From Pseudomonas syringae (GTDB lineage Bacteria; Pseudomonadota; Gammaproteobacteria; Pseudomonadales; Pseudomonadaceae), in assembly GCF_023278085.1 (NCBI RefSeq), contig NZ_CP066265.1:372001-436000 (forward strand): a stretch of 64,000 bases of DNA. Direction: 5' to 3'. The translations under genes and the position numbers were made by a program. Numbering within the stretch: position 1 is the stretch's first letter; the number at the start of each line of letters is the position of its first letter. The notes under the pieces were generated by a model. That model worked only from the letters and a program-made list of their open reading frames with translations. It had not been told where the DNA came from and searched no databases. This document shows, one piece after another, positions 47,085-57,157 of this stretch.

Positions 47085-48275
47085 ATGTCTTTCGATCTTC
47101 GCACGCGCCTTGATGCCCGTCGCGCCGAACACCTTTATCGCCAGCGCCCGCTGCTGCAAAGCCCGCAAGGCCCGCAAGTCATTGTTGATGGTCAACTGTT
47201 GCTGGCGTTCTGCAACAACGATTACATGGGCCTGGCCAGCCACCCCGATGTGATCGCCGCCTGGCAGGCGGGGGCCGAGCGCTGGGGCGTGGGTGGCGGG
47301 GCGTCGCATCTGGTGATCGGTCATAGCGCGCCACACCATGAGCTGGAAGAAGCGCTAGCTGATCTGACCGGGCGCCCGCGCGCGCTGTTGTTCTCCAACG
47401 GCTACATGGCCAACCTCGGCGCGGTAACCGCGCTGGTCGGGCAGGGCGATACGGTGCTGGAAGACCGTCTCAATCATGCATCGTTGCTGGACGCCGGTCT
47501 GCTCAGCGGCGCACGGTTCTCCCGCTATCTGCACAACGACGTCAACAGCCTGGCCTCGCGTCTGGATAAGTCCGTTGGCGATACGCTGGTGGTGACTGAC
47601 GGCGTGTTCAGCATGGACGGCGATATCGCCGACCTGCCTGCGCTCGCTCAGGCTGCAAGGGCCAAGGGCGCATGGCTGATGGTTGACGATGCGCACGGCT
47701 TCGGACCGCTGGGCGCAAACGGTGCGGGGATCGTCGAGCATTTCGGCCTGAGCATGGATGACGTACCGGTGCTGGTCGGCACCCTGGGTAAATCGTTCGG
47801 CACCTCCGGGGCATTTGTGGCCGGCAGTGAAGAGCTGATCGAAACCCTGATCCAGTTCGCCCGCCCTTACATTTACACCACCAGCCAGCCGCCTGCGCTG
47901 GCCTGTGCGACCCTTAAAAGCCTGGAATTGCTGCGCACCGAGCATTGGCGTCGCGAGCATCTGACGCTTCTGATCCGGCAGTTTCGTCGTGGTGCCGAGC
48001 AGATCGGCTTGCAACTGATGGACAGTTTCACGCCGATCCAGCCGATCATGATCGGCGATGCCGGGCGAGCCTTGCGTCTGTCGCAACTGTTGCGCGAGCG
48101 CGGCTTGCTGGTGACCGCCATACGGCCGCCCACCGTGCCTGCGGGCAGCGCCCGTTTGCGTGTCACCTTGTCGGCGGCGCACAGTGAGGCTCACGTGCAG
48201 CTATTATTGAATGCGCTGGAGCAGTGTTATCCGCTGCTGGATGCTCATGAATCCACGGAGCCCGTTCATGCGTGA
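47085..48275 (+). CDS. bioF: 8-amino-7-oxononanoate synthase
   Basis: PLP enzyme joining pimeloyl-ACP and alanine, 396 aa. Features: [37 protein letters not shown] with the PLP-binding Asp, and the Schiff-base Lys in [14 protein letters not shown]. It lies 65 bp downstream of bioB and overlaps bioH by eight bases. Confidence 0.96.
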   Translation: MSFDLRTRLDARRAEHLYRQRPLLQSPQGPQVIVDGQLLLAFCNNDYMGLASHPDVIAAWQAGAERWGVGGGASHLVIGHSAPHHELEEALADLTGRPRALLFSNGYMANLGAVTALVGQGDTVLEDRLNHASLLDAGLLSGARFSRYLHNDVNSLASRLDKSVGDTLVVTDGVFSMDGDIADLPALAQAARAKGAWLMVDDAHGFGPLGANGAGIVEHFGLSMDDVPVLVGTLGKSFGTSGAFVAGSEELIETLIQFARPYIYTTSQPPALACATLKSLELLRTEHWRREHLTLLIRQFRRGAEQIGLQLMDSFTPIQPIMIGDAGRALRLSQLLRERGLLVTAIRPPTVPAGSARLRVTLSAAHSEAHVQLLLNALEQCYPLLDAHESTEPVHA

Positions 48276-48999
48276 TCGACTGATTTTGCTGCCGGGTTGG
48301 GGGCTGGGCGTCTCGCCGCTGCAACCGCTCGCGGATGCGTTACGCGGGCTGGACGAGCATTTGCGGGTCGAGATCGAACCATTGCCGGAAATCGACAGTT
48401 GCGACCTGCCGGACTGGCTCGACGAACTGGACGCCAATCTGCCTGACGACGCCTGGCTGGGCGGCTGGTCGCTCGGTGGCATGCTCGCCGCCGAACTGGC
48501 TGCGAGGCGTGGCGAAAGCTGCTGCGGATTGCTGACCCTGGCCAGCAACGCCTGTTTCGTCACTCACGGCGCGTGGCCGCATGCAATGCCCGCTGAGGAT
48601 TTCAATGCGTTTCTGGCGGGGTGTGCGGTCGACCCGGATGCCACGCTCAAGCGTTTCAGTCTGTTATGCACCAACGGCGCAGAAGACCCGCGCGGTCTGG
48701 CGCGGCTGCTCAAGGCCGGTGCACCGCACACGTCGCCAACCGCACTGGTCGACGGGCTGAAAGTACTTCGGCAGCTGGATACCCGCAGCGCGCTGCAAAC
48801 CTTCCGTGGTCCGCAACTGCATTTGTTCGCCGGGCTGGATGCCTTCGTTCCGGCAGAGGCCGCGGGCGATCTGCTGGCCTTGTTGCCGGATATCGAAGTG
48901 GGGCTCATCGAGCAGGCCAGCCACGCGTTTCTTCTGGAAAACCCCCACGGCGTCGCGGCTGCCATCCATGCTTTTCTGCACGAGTCGGGTGATGACTGA
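48268..48999 (+). CDS. bioH: Pimeloyl-ACP methyl ester esterase
   Basis: An alpha/beta hydrolase, 243 aa, that removes the methyl group from pimeloyl-ACP methyl ester. The nucleophile Ser68 is in GGWSLGG; the acid is in FAGLDAFVP and the His in [11 protein letters not shown]. It starts inside the 3' end of bioF and its own stop overlaps the bioC start by eight bases, so translation is chained. Confidence 0.93.
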   Translation: MRDRLILLPGWGLGVSPLQPLADALRGLDEHLRVEIEPLPEIDSCDLPDWLDELDANLPDDAWLGGWSLGGMLAAELAARRGESCCGLLTLASNACFVTHGAWPHAMPAEDFNAFLAGCAVDPDATLKRFSLLCTNGAEDPRGLARLLKAGAPHTSPTALVDGLKVLRQLDTRSALQTFRGPQLHLFAGLDAFVPAEAAGDLLALLPDIEVGLIEQASHAFLLENPHGVAAAIHAFLHESGDD

Positions 49000-49801
49000 T
49001 CTTTCCAATCCCAAACCGCCTTCCGTGCTGCCTGACAAGCGTCAGGTCGCGGCGTCGTTTTCCCGAGCGGCAGGCAGCTATGACAGCGTTGCTGAATTGC
49101 AGCGCAGCGTCGGCCACCAATTGCTGGCCTGTCTTCCCGCCGGACTCAGTCCTTCGCGCTGGCTGGATCTTGGCTGTGGCACCGGTTATTTCAGCCGCGC
49201 GCTGGCGCAGACGTTCGATAGCAGCGAAGGCATCGCGCTGGATATCGCCGAAGGCATGTTGCGCCACGCGCAGCCACTCGGCGGGGCGCAGCACTTTGTT
49301 GCCGGGGATGCCGAACACCTGCCGCTGCGCGACCGGAGCTGCGAGCTGATTTTCTCCAGCCTCGCCGTGCAGTGGTGCGCTGATTTTGCGGCGGTGCTGA
49401 GTGAAGCGCGTCGCGTATTGCAACCGGGCGGCGTGTTTGCCTTCGCCAGTTTGTGCGTGGGGACGCTGTACGAGCTGCGCGAGAGTTGGCAGGCCGTTGA
49501 TGGACGTGTGCATGTAAACCGTTTTCGTCATGAAGATGATTACCGCCAGCTGTGTGCCGCCAGCGGACTGCGGGTGCGCAGTCTCGACGTTCGCCCGCAA
49601 GTGCTGCATTACCCGGACGTGCGTAGCCTGACCCACGAGCTGAAGGCGCTCGGCGCACACAATCTCAATCCGGGGCGCCCTGACGGCCTGACCGGTCGCG
49701 AGCGGATTCTCGGCATGGTCCAGGCTTACGAGCGCTTCCGTCAGGAGGCCGGGCTGCCTGCCACGTACCAAGTGGTGTACGCGGTTCTTGAAAAAGCCTG
49801 A
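48992..49801 (+). CDS. bioC: Malonyl-ACP O-methyltransferase
   Basis: SAM-dependent methyltransferase, 269 aa, that caps malonyl-ACP to start pimelate synthesis. Motif I is [15 protein letters not shown]; the [21 protein letters not shown]-terminus and [11 protein letters not shown] post-motif match BioC. BioC and BioH, opening and closing the same disguise, are adjacent and overlapping. Confidence 0.94.
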   Translation: MTDLSNPKPPSVLPDKRQVAASFSRAAGSYDSVAELQRSVGHQLLACLPAGLSPSRWLDLGCGTGYFSRALAQTFDSSEGIALDIAEGMLRHAQPLGGAQHFVAGDAEHLPLRDRSCELIFSSLAVQWCADFAAVLSEARRVLQPGGVFAFASLCVGTLYELRESWQAVDGRVHVNRFRHEDDYRQLCAASGLRVRSLDVRPQVLHYPDVRSLTHELKALGAHNLNPGRPDGLTGRERILGMVQAYERFRQEAGLPATYQVVYAVLEKA

Positions 49802-49832
49802 TGGCTTCACGTGATAAGGAAAAAATGTCGAG

Positions 49833-50513
49833 ATGAGCGCAGCTTATTTCATCACCGGAACCGATACCGACGCTGGCAAGACCACCGTGGCGGCCGGGCT
49901 GCTGCATGCTGCCCGCCTGGCTGGCCTGAGTACGGCGGCCGGTAAACCGGTCGCTTCCGGGTGCGTCATGACTGCACAGGGGCTGCGCAATGCTGACGCG
50001 CTGGCGTTGCAGGCGGAGTGCTCGGTCGAGCTGGATTACGACGAGGTCAACCCGCTGGCACTGGAGCCTGCAATTGCGCCGCATCTGGCCGCGCGTGAGG
50101 CGGGTGTCGCGTTGACAGTCGAGTCGTTGCTGCAACCGATGCGCCATATTCTGAGCAAACAGGCTGATTTCACCCTGATCGAAGGCGCCGGTGGCTGGCG
50201 TGTGCCGTTGGCCGGGGAGCGTAATCTGTCCGATCTGGCCATCGCCTTGAAACTGCCGGTGATTCTGGTGGTGGGTGTACGCCTGGGCTGTATCAATCAT
50301 GCTGTACTGACCGCCGAAGCCATCGCTCGTGACGGCCTGCAACTGGCGGGCTGGGTGGCGAATGTGATCGACGGCGAAACGTCGCGGCTTGAGGAGAACC
50401 TCGCCACACTGGTCGAGCGTCTGCCTGCGCCGTGTCTCGGGCAAGTGCCCCGGCTGGACGACGCGAGCGCCGAAAATGTGGCGCACTATCTTGATATCGG
50501 CAAGCTGGGCTGA
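49833..50513 (+). CDS. bioD: Dethiobiotin synthetase
   Basis: ATP-dependent carboxylase closing the ureido ring, 226 aa. P-loop GTDTDAGKTTVAAG at the N-terminus, KPVASG with substrate-binding Lys, and EGAGGWRVPL are present. It is the last gene of the cluster, 31 bp after bioC. bioA is not in the window. Confidence 0.96.
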   Translation: MSAAYFITGTDTDAGKTTVAAGLLHAARLAGLSTAAGKPVASGCVMTAQGLRNADALALQAECSVELDYDEVNPLALEPAIAPHLAAREAGVALTVESLLQPMRHILSKQADFTLIEGAGGWRVPLAGERNLSDLAIALKLPVILVVGVRLGCINHAVLTAEAIARDGLQLAGWVANVIDGETSRLEENLATLVERLPAPCLGQVPRLDDASAENVAHYLDIGKLG

Positions 50514-50666
50514 CAGCGCCGCTAAGTAGCTGACACGCAAGTGGCTTTCGGGTTTTCACGATTTTGTTCGCCATACGGCCTAGTGCCATTAGTCTGTTTG
50601 TTGAGTATTTCCGTGCATTAGCTGGTTCAATGGCACGTGTTCGTTTTTTGAACTGAGGATCGGCTT

Positions 50667-50963
50667 ATGCAAATCACCATGAACAACACCCTCTACCCAG
50701 GTCTGAGTGCCATGCAGGTCGGGCAGAGCCGTGTCGATCAGGCGGCCACCCAGATCGCTAGCTCGAACGTTGAAGTGTCTGGCAGAAGCCAGTCTTCGGA
50801 CTTTCAGCTTGAGAATCTACGCTCGGTCGACCGCAGTCAGCGCTCTGACCTGCCGTCCAACATTGTCGAGCTCGAAGCCGGCAAGGGCCAGTTTGAAGCC
50901 GGCCTTGCTGCGCAGAAAGCCAGTGACGAAATGCTCGGCACGCTGATCGACACCTACGCCTGA
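50667..50963 (+). CDS. Small flagellar-rod-like protein of unknown function
   Basis: A 98-aa protein of unassigned function. The C-terminal half (DLPSNIVELEAGKGQFEAGLAAQKASDEMLGTLIDTYA region) resembles the C-terminal helix of flagellar rod/hook proteins such as FlgC and FlgG (VEMI..Q..FEAN..V....DEML), and the N-terminal half (GLSAMQVGQSRVDQAATQIASSN) their N-terminal helix. The intervening body is missing. It could be an orphan flagellar accessory or a relic. GAGGAT precedes the ATG. It has its own 150-bp upstream gap. Confidence 0.7.
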   Translation: MQITMNNTLYPGLSAMQVGQSRVDQAATQIASSNVEVSGRSQSSDFQLENLRSVDRSQRSDLPSNIVELEAGKGQFEAGLAAQKASDEMLGTLIDTYA

Positions 50964-51152
50964 TTCCTGCTCCGCCCCCCCCCGCCGTGCCATTCGCGCA
51001 CGGCGTCGCCTCATGAATTTCTCCGCATCATTGTCCTGTATCACCCCTGCGCTTGGCTGTGCCCTTTACTAAACTTCTGCTTACGTTTGCCCCGAGCCGT
51101 TGGCCTGCGCGGTCTGTGGAAAGATCGTGGACGAATGGTGCGTGGTTCGCTA

Positions 51153-51196
51153 TTGACAAGGTTTGGGCGTAAACGTATGTTTCAAACACCTGTTTG
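51153..51196 (+). promoter_or_regulatory. sigma-70 promoter with PsrA-type operator for acyl-CoA dehydrogenase
   Basis: -35 TTGACA (51153-51158), 17-bp spacer, -10 TATGTT (51176-51181). A palindrome CAAAC-ACCT-GTTTG at 51183-51196 lies at the predicted start site. It fits the PsrA consensus (G/C)AAAC-N2-4-GTTT(G/C); PsrA is the fatty-acid-responsive repressor of Pseudomonas beta-oxidation genes. Confidence 0.75.
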
Positions 51197-51291
51197 ACCG
51201 TAAGGCATACGAGAGTGTCTGGTGCTTGAGGGTATGTCCCCAGCGACCGCCCGGTCATTCGTTCCAGGATTCATCAGCAGAGGTTATCGCT

Positions 51292-53097
51292 ATGCCTGAC
51301 TACAAGGCCCCCTTGCGTGATATTCGTTTTGTTCGTGATGAACTGCTCGGCTATGAAGCGCATTATCAAAGTCTGCCCGCTTGCCACGATGCCACTCCGG
51401 ACATGGTCGATGCCATTCTCGAAGAGGGCGCCAAGTTCTGCGAGCAGGTGCTGGCGCCGCTGAACCGGGTGGGCGATACCGAGGGCTGCACCTGGAGCGA
51501 GTCAGGCGTGAAAACGCCGACCGGTTTCAAACAGGCATACAAACAGTTTGTCGAAGGCGGCTGGCCGAGCCTGGCGCATGACCTCGCACACGGCGGTCAG
51601 GGCCTGCCCGAGTCGCTGGGCCTGGCGGTCAGTGAGATGGTTGGTGAGGCCAACTGGTCGTGGGGCATGTACCCGGGCCTGTCGCACGGCGCGATGAACA
51701 CGATTTCCGAGCACGGCACGCCCGAGCAGCAGGATGCGTACCTGACCAAACTGGTGTCTGGCGAATGGACCGGCACCATGTGCCTGACCGAGTCGCACTG
51801 CGGCACTGACCTCGGCATGCTGCGCACCAGGGCCGAGCCTCAGGCCGACGGCACCTACAAGGTGACCGGCACCAAGATCTTCATTTCCGCTGGCGAACAC
51901 GACATGGCCGATAACATCGTCCACATCGTGCTGGCCCGCCTGCCGGACGCACCGGCTGGCACCAAAGGCATTTCGCTGTTCATCGTGCCCAAGTTCATCT
52001 CGGCTGCCGATGGCAGCGTGGGTGAGCGCAACGCGGTGCACTGTGGTTCGATCGAGCACAAGATGGGTATCCACGGCAACGCGACCTGTGTGATGAACTT
52101 CGACGGCGCCACCGGTTACCTGATCGGCCCGCCGAACAAGGGCCTGAACTGCATGTTCACGTTCATGAACACCGCACGTCTGGGCACCGCACTGCAAGGC
52201 CTGGCGCATGCCGAAATCGCTTTCCAGGGTGGCCTGAAATACGCCCGTGACCGTCTGCAGATGCGCTCGCTGACCGGACCAAAAGCGCCGGACAAGGCCG
52301 CTGACCCGATCATCGTTCACCCTGATGTACGTCGCATGCTGCTGACCATGAAGGCCTTCGCCGAGGGCACGCGTGCCATGGTGTACTTCACTGCCAAGCA
52401 GGTCGACATCGTCAAATACAGCGAAGACCCGGAGCAGAAGAAAGCGGCCGATGCGCTGCTGGCGTTCATGACGCCGATCGCCAAGGCCTTCATGACCGAA
52501 GTCGGCTTCGAAGCCGCCAACCACGGTGTGCAGGTTTACGGTGGTCACGGCTTCATCGCCGAGTGGGGCATGGAGCAGAACGTTCGCGACAGCCGTATCT
52601 CGATGCTGTACGAAGGCACCACCGGCATTCAGGCACTCGACCTGCTGGGCCGCAAAGTGCTGATGACTCAAGGCGAGGCGCTCAAAGGCTTCACCAAGAT
52701 CGTCCACAAGTTCTGCCAGGGCAACGAAGGCAACGAAGCTGTTCAGGAGTTCGTGACGCCATTGGCTGCGCTGAATAAGGAATGGGGCGAGCTGACCATG
52801 AAAGTGGGCATGGCTGCCATGAAGGACCGCGAAGAAGTGGGTGCGGCGTCGGTGGATTACATCATGTACTCCGGTTATGCCTGCCTGGCGTACTTCTGGG
52901 CCGACATGGCCCGCCTGTCCGCCGAGAAGCTGGCAGCCGGTACATCGGACGAAGCGTTCTACCGTGCCAAGATTCAGACCGCACGCTTCTACTTCCAGCG
53001 CATCCTGCCGCGCACCCGTACTCACGTTGCCGCCATCCTGTCCGGCGCTGCCAACCTGATGGACATGAAAGAAGAAGACTTCGGCTTGGCTTACTAA
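51292..53097 (+). CDS. Acyl-CoA dehydrogenase (FadE-type), copy 1
   Basis: FAD enzyme for the first step of beta-oxidation, 601 aa, of the long form with N- and C-terminal extensions (DUF-type ends). Features: MCLTESHCGTDLGMLRTRAEP FAD/substrate loop, GTKIFISAGEHD, MGIHGNATCVMNFDGATGYLIG, RDSRISMLYEGTTGIQALDLLGRK with the catalytic-glutamate region. Start ATG 51292 (MPDYKAPLRDIRFV) agrees with the paralogue 3.7 kb downstream. A PsrA-type operator predicts induction by long-chain fatty acids. A strong terminator follows. Confidence 0.95.
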   Translation: MPDYKAPLRDIRFVRDELLGYEAHYQSLPACHDATPDMVDAILEEGAKFCEQVLAPLNRVGDTEGCTWSESGVKTPTGFKQAYKQFVEGGWPSLAHDLAHGGQGLPESLGLAVSEMVGEANWSWGMYPGLSHGAMNTISEHGTPEQQDAYLTKLVSGEWTGTMCLTESHCGTDLGMLRTRAEPQADGTYKVTGTKIFISAGEHDMADNIVHIVLARLPDAPAGTKGISLFIVPKFISAADGSVGERNAVHCGSIEHKMGIHGNATCVMNFDGATGYLIGPPNKGLNCMFTFMNTARLGTALQGLAHAEIAFQGGLKYARDRLQMRSLTGPKAPDKAADPIIVHPDVRRMLLTMKAFAEGTRAMVYFTAKQVDIVKYSEDPEQKKAADALLAFMTPIAKAFMTEVGFEAANHGVQVYGGHGFIAEWGMEQNVRDSRISMLYEGTTGIQALDLLGRKVLMTQGEALKGFTKIVHKFCQGNEGNEAVQEFVTPLAALNKEWGELTMKVGMAAMKDREEVGAASVDYIMYSGYACLAYFWADMARLSAEKLAAGTSDEAFYRAKIQTARFYFQRILPRTRTHVAAILSGAANLMDMKEEDFGLAY

Positions 53098-53116
53098 GCC
53101 CTGCTTTAGTCACGAA

Positions 53117-53149
53117 AACCGCCTGATTGCTGATCAGGCGGTTTTTTTA
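53117..53149 (+). terminator. Rho-independent terminator after acyl-CoA dehydrogenase 1
   Basis: Eleven-bp stem AACCGCCTGAT / ATCAGGCGGTT, five-nt loop, then seven T. Confidence 0.93.
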
Positions 53150-53159
53150 TGGCTGGTAT

Positions 53160-53345
53160 CTTCAAAATCGGACGCGATGCATGCTTGCGCGACGCTGCGC
53201 GTCACAAGTCCACGCCACCTGCTCAAGACAGAACGCAGAGCCTCGCACGGAAGTTGCGGTTATCGTTCCTCACGCTCCAGCGTGGGAATGCCGTTCTTGA
53301 CGCTCTGCGTCCAGCGCATTGGCGCGAGCGTCAACAACACTTAGC
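53160..53345. repeat. Palindromic intergenic repeat, degenerate copy
   Basis: Contains CAAAATCGGACGCGATGC (53162), GACGCTGCGCGTCAC, TTATCGTTCCTCACGCTCCAGCGTGGGAATGCC (about 53260) and GACGCTCTGCGTCCAGCGC. It follows the terminator of the dehydrogenase. The remaining bases to 53499 hold no clear gene. Confidence 0.75.
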
Positions 53346-53499
53346 GTGGCGCGTGACGTCTATAACTGCCCATGCAATAAACATTTCCAGTCTCCTGCCG
53401 TTACAGAAAGTAGTTCGTCTGTTGATCCTGCTGAATGCATTGTTCGCTGGATGAAGGCACAATGACATCGGTTCGTTCCGGGGCAGGAGATAAACCCTT

Positions 53500-54792
53500 T
53501 TGTTGCGTCCATCCGCTGCACGTCTGAGTCATTTTCTGCCCTCCCTGATGTTGCTGGTGGCAGGGCTTGCGGCTGCGTATGTAAAGGACCTGAACGTCTT
53601 CTTCACCTCGCTGTTCAATGTGCTGCCAACACTGGTGTTGCTGTTGGGAGGCGCGTACTGCCTCGTTTACCGGCGACAACGCGAGCTGTTTCTGATGCTC
53701 ACCGTGTACATCGCCTACTACCTGCTCGATACCCAGACTGACTATTACCGCGACAACGGCAAGGTCCGGGAAGATGCGGCGGTGATTTTTCACCTGGTCT
53801 GTCTGTTACTGCCGGTATTGTTCGGCCTGTACGCCGCATGGGAAGAGCGCACTCATCTGTTTCAGGACATGGTCGCCCGGCTGGCGGTGTTGGTGGCACT
53901 GGGCGGCGTGGCGCTGGGCCTTGAGCAGAGTTATCCGATCGAGTTGCAAGCCTGGCTGGCGGAGATTCGCTGGCCTGCCTTGCATGGCAACTGGATGAGC
54001 CTGATCCAGTTGTCCTACCTAATGTTTATTCTGTCGTTCGGGGTGCTGATCTGGCAGTACCTGGAAAAGCCACGACCGCTGCATGCCGCGCAGATCGTCG
54101 GCCTGCTGGGGCTGTTCTGGGCGCTGCCCAAGACTTTCATCCTGCCGTTCACGCTGAATATTCTGTGCAGCCAGGTGATGTTGATGATCGCTGCGGCTGT
54201 CGCGCATGAGGCGTATCAGATGGCCTTCCGCGATGAGCTGACCGGGCTGCCCGGTCGTCGGGCGCTCAACGAAAGAATGCAGCGCCTGGGCCGTAATTAT
54301 GTGCTGGCGATGAGCGACGTCGACCACTTCAAGAAATTCAACGACACCTATGGCCACGACGTGGGCGATCAGGTCTTGCGTCTGGTCGCCAGCAAGCTGT
54401 CGAAAATCACCAGTGGCGGCGGCAAGGCTTATCGCTATGGCGGGGAAGAGTTCGCCATCGTCTTTGCCGCCAGAACGCTGGACGAGTGCCTGCCGCATCT
54501 GGAAGCGATTCGCGAAACCATCGCCAATTACCAGATCCAGTTGCGCAACAAGGACCATCGTCCTCAAGACGATCAGCAAGGACGCCAGCGACGGGGCGGG
54601 CCACATGCAGGCAGTGTGTCGGTGACCATCAGCATCGGTGTTGCCGAGCGCCAGCCGGAGCATCGCAGCGCGGAAGAAGTGCTCAAATGCGCCGATCAGG
54701 CGCTGTACGCCGCCAAGGGTGCAGGCCGTAACTGCGTTGTCGCATTCGACCAGTTGAACCGGCGCGGCGCTGTGCGCACAACCGAAACATAG
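53500..54792 (+). CDS. Membrane diguanylate cyclase (GGEEF)
   Basis: Makes c-di-GMP. The 430-aa protein has about seven hydrophobic segments in residues 10-235 (LPSLMLLVAGLAAAYV, VLPTLVLLLGGAYCLV, IVGLLGLFWALPKTFILPF) and a GGDEF domain with active-site GGEEF at 314-318 (YRYGGEEFAIVF) and substrate Asp/Asn in SDVDHFKKFNDTYGHDVGDQ. The RxxD inhibitory site is absent (SGGG at that place), so product inhibition is unlikely. The start is a TTG with GGCAGGAG ~10 nt upstream. The membrane sensor is not a named domain I recognise. Confidence 0.88.
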   Translation: MLRPSAARLSHFLPSLMLLVAGLAAAYVKDLNVFFTSLFNVLPTLVLLLGGAYCLVYRRQRELFLMLTVYIAYYLLDTQTDYYRDNGKVREDAAVIFHLVCLLLPVLFGLYAAWEERTHLFQDMVARLAVLVALGGVALGLEQSYPIELQAWLAEIRWPALHGNWMSLIQLSYLMFILSFGVLIWQYLEKPRPLHAAQIVGLLGLFWALPKTFILPFTLNILCSQVMLMIAAAVAHEAYQMAFRDELTGLPGRRALNERMQRLGRNYVLAMSDVDHFKKFNDTYGHDVGDQVLRLVASKLSKITSGGGKAYRYGGEEFAIVFAARTLDECLPHLEAIRETIANYQIQLRNKDHRPQDDQQGRQRRGGPHAGSVSVTISIGVAERQPEHRSAEEVLKCADQALYAAKGAGRNCVVAFDQLNRRGAVRTTET

Positions 54793-54964
54793 ACCTGATC
54801 AAATCGTTCTATTCGCGTGACCTGTTGTGACTATTCAGTCATGACACGACCCTATGTGTCTGAAATGTTGTTCGGGTAGACTCGTGAAAACCGATTGCTG
54901 ATCTTCGTCGCTGAACGCATCGATCAGCCCCCAAGTTACTTGCTACCTGTTCACGAGGTTTGCC

Positions 54965-56743
54965 ATGGCTGACTACAAAGCGCCGCTGCGCGATATGCGC
55001 TTCGTCCTCAATGAAGTGTTCGAGGTTTCCAGACTCTGGGCGCAACTGCCTGAGCTGGCTGAAACAGTCGACGCCGAAACGGTCGACGCCATTCTCGAAG
55101 AAGCCGGTAAAGTCACCAGCAAGACCATTGCCCCGCTGAGCCGTAATGGTGATGAGGAAGGCTGCCACTGGAAGGACACTGTGGTGACCACACCGGCGGG
55201 TTTTCCGGAAGCCTATCGGACTTACGCCGAAGGTGGCTGGGTGGGCGTTGGCGGTAATCCGGAATTCGGCGGCATGGGCATGCCCAAGGTGGTTTCGGCT
55301 CAAGTCGAAGAGATGATCAACTCCGCCAGCCTCGCCTTTGGTCTGTACGCCATGCTGACGTCTGGTGCCTGCGTGTCGATCAACACCCACGCCACCGAAG
55401 CGCTCAAGGCGAAATTTCTGCCCAATATGTATTCGGGAGCCTGGGCCGGGTCGATGTGCCTGACCGAGGCGCATTGCGGTACTGACCTCGGCATGATCCG
55501 CACCAGGGCCGAGCCTCAGCCTGACGACGCTTACACGATCACCGGCAGCAAGATTTTCATCACTGGCGGTGAACACGACCTGACTGAAAACATCATTCAC
55601 CTGGTGCTCGCCAAACTGCCTGACGCTCCGCCCGGGCCGAAAGGCATCTCGCTGTTTCTGGTGCCCAAGTTCATGGTCGGTGACGATGGCAGCCTCGGCG
55701 AGCGCAATACCGTCAGTTGCGGCTCCATCGAGCACAAGATGGGTATTCAGGCGTCGGCGACCTGTGTCATGAACTTCGACGACGCGGTCGGCTACCTGAT
55801 CGGCGAGCCTAACAAAGGTTTGGCGGCAATGTTCACGATGATGAATTACGAGCGCCTGGGTGTCGGCATTCAGGGCCTGGCGTCGGGTGTGCAGTCTTAT
55901 CAGAACGCTGTCGAATACGCCCTTGATCGTCTGCAGAGCCGTGCCCCGACCGGTGCGCAGAACAAGGACAAGGCCGCTGACCCGATCATCGTCCATCCGG
56001 ACGTGCGGCGCATGCTGCTGACCATGAAAGCCTTCAACGAAGGCGGTCGGGCGTTCTCCAGCTACGTTGCCCTGCAACTCGACATTGCCAAGTTCAGCGC
56101 GGATGACACCGCACGTAAACGTGCTGATGACCTGGTGGCGCTGCTGACGCCTGTCGCCAAGGCGTTCCTCAGTGACATCGGTCTGGAAACCACGGTTCAT
56201 GGCCAGCAGGTGTTTGGCGGTCACGGCTACATTCGTGAGTGGGGCCAGGAGCAACTGGTGCGTGACGTGCGTATCACGCAGATCTACGAGGGCACCAACG
56301 GCATTCAGGCGCTGGATCTGGTCGGCCGCAAGATCGTCGGCTCCAACGGTGCGTTCTATCAGCTGTTCTCCGACGAAGTCCGCCAGTTCATCAGCGCTTC
56401 CGACAGCTCGCTTGGCGAATTCACCCGGCCGTTGACGGCTGCGCTGAACATGCTGGACGAACTGACCGCGTGGGTGCTGGACCGCTCGCGAAGTAACGCC
56501 AATGAAATCGGCGCGGCTTCGGTGGAGTATCTGCACCTGTTCGGTTACACCGCCTATGCCTACATGTGGGCAATGATGGCCAAAGCCGCTATGGGCAAGG
56601 AGCAGCAGGAAGACTTCTACGCCAGCAAGATGGGCACCGCGCGCTTCTACTTTGCCCGTTTGCTGCCGCGTATCCACTCGCTTGATGCGTCGGTACGCGC
56701 CGGCAGCGAGTCGCTGTTCCTGTTGGAGGCGGCACAATTCTGA
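54965..56743 (+). CDS. Acyl-CoA dehydrogenase (FadE-type), copy 2
   Basis: A 592-aa paralogue of the upstream dehydrogenase, sharing the same block order: MADYKAPLRDMRFVLNEVFEV, MCLTEAHCGTDLGMIRTRAEP, GSKIFITGGEHDL, KMGIQASATCVMNFDDAVGYLIG, EGTNGIQALDLVGRKI. It presumably prefers a different acyl-chain length. No PsrA-type palindrome was seen upstream, so the copies may be regulated differently. The ATG follows ACGAGG by six nt. Confidence 0.95.
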   Translation: MADYKAPLRDMRFVLNEVFEVSRLWAQLPELAETVDAETVDAILEEAGKVTSKTIAPLSRNGDEEGCHWKDTVVTTPAGFPEAYRTYAEGGWVGVGGNPEFGGMGMPKVVSAQVEEMINSASLAFGLYAMLTSGACVSINTHATEALKAKFLPNMYSGAWAGSMCLTEAHCGTDLGMIRTRAEPQPDDAYTITGSKIFITGGEHDLTENIIHLVLAKLPDAPPGPKGISLFLVPKFMVGDDGSLGERNTVSCGSIEHKMGIQASATCVMNFDDAVGYLIGEPNKGLAAMFTMMNYERLGVGIQGLASGVQSYQNAVEYALDRLQSRAPTGAQNKDKAADPIIVHPDVRRMLLTMKAFNEGGRAFSSYVALQLDIAKFSADDTARKRADDLVALLTPVAKAFLSDIGLETTVHGQQVFGGHGYIREWGQEQLVRDVRITQIYEGTNGIQALDLVGRKIVGSNGAFYQLFSDEVRQFISASDSSLGEFTRPLTAALNMLDELTAWVLDRSRSNANEIGAASVEYLHLFGYTAYAYMWAMMAKAAMGKEQQEDFYASKMGTARFYFARLLPRIHSLDASVRAGSESLFLLEAAQF

Positions 56744-56756
56744 GTTCGGGAAAGCT

Positions 56757-56776
56757 GTGTAAGCATTTGCTTACAC
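56757..56776. promoter_or_regulatory. Perfect 20-bp palindromic hairpin
   Basis: GTGTAAGC-ATTT-GCTTACAC starts 14 bp after the dehydrogenase stop. No T tract; it could be an RNA-stabilising hairpin or a protein-binding site. Confidence 0.5.
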
Positions 56777-56931
56777 GACGTGGTGCCATTTGGCCTCTTC
56801 CCAAAAAAGGGATCCAAAGTTAATCTTGCTCCATGGACGTAGCGCAGGAAGCGCACTAAGACATAACAGGGACACGTAGGGAAGCCTGCCAGGATGGCGG
56901 GGTGAAAGGGAAATCAGGGAAACAGTCTGGA

Positions 56932-56957
56932 AAGCCCCGCTTCGGCGGGGTTTTCTT
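56932..56957 (+). terminator. Rho-independent terminator, 190 bp after dehydrogenase 2
   Basis: CCCCGC-TTCG-GCGGGG stem with TTTTCTTT. The distance from the stop leaves room for a short transcript between 56777 and 56957. No gene is recognised in the 56744-57157 gap. Confidence 0.88.
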
Positions 56958-57157
56958 TGTCTGCGTTTCAGGAAATCAGACTTCACTGCACATGGATTCA
57001 GGTGCGCAGCGAGTGTCAGGTTGCAGGCAAGGGTGATTTTTGGGGGAAAACATTCCCAGGAAAAGGCAGGCACCGTGCCAGAGCCGTTGAACCCTCGTGA
57101 AGGCTCAGGGTCGATTAGCTGTATGGCCATTTAGAGCCAATCACTCAGGAGCATCCC

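Noticed and set aside
49857..49890. GGAACC...CCAC inside bioD
   Set aside because: Spacer is 19 bp and the site lies within the bioD reading frame.
50975..50983. Run of nine C as a phase-variable tract
   Set aside because: It lies outside any coding sequence and away from the identified promoter at 51153-51181.
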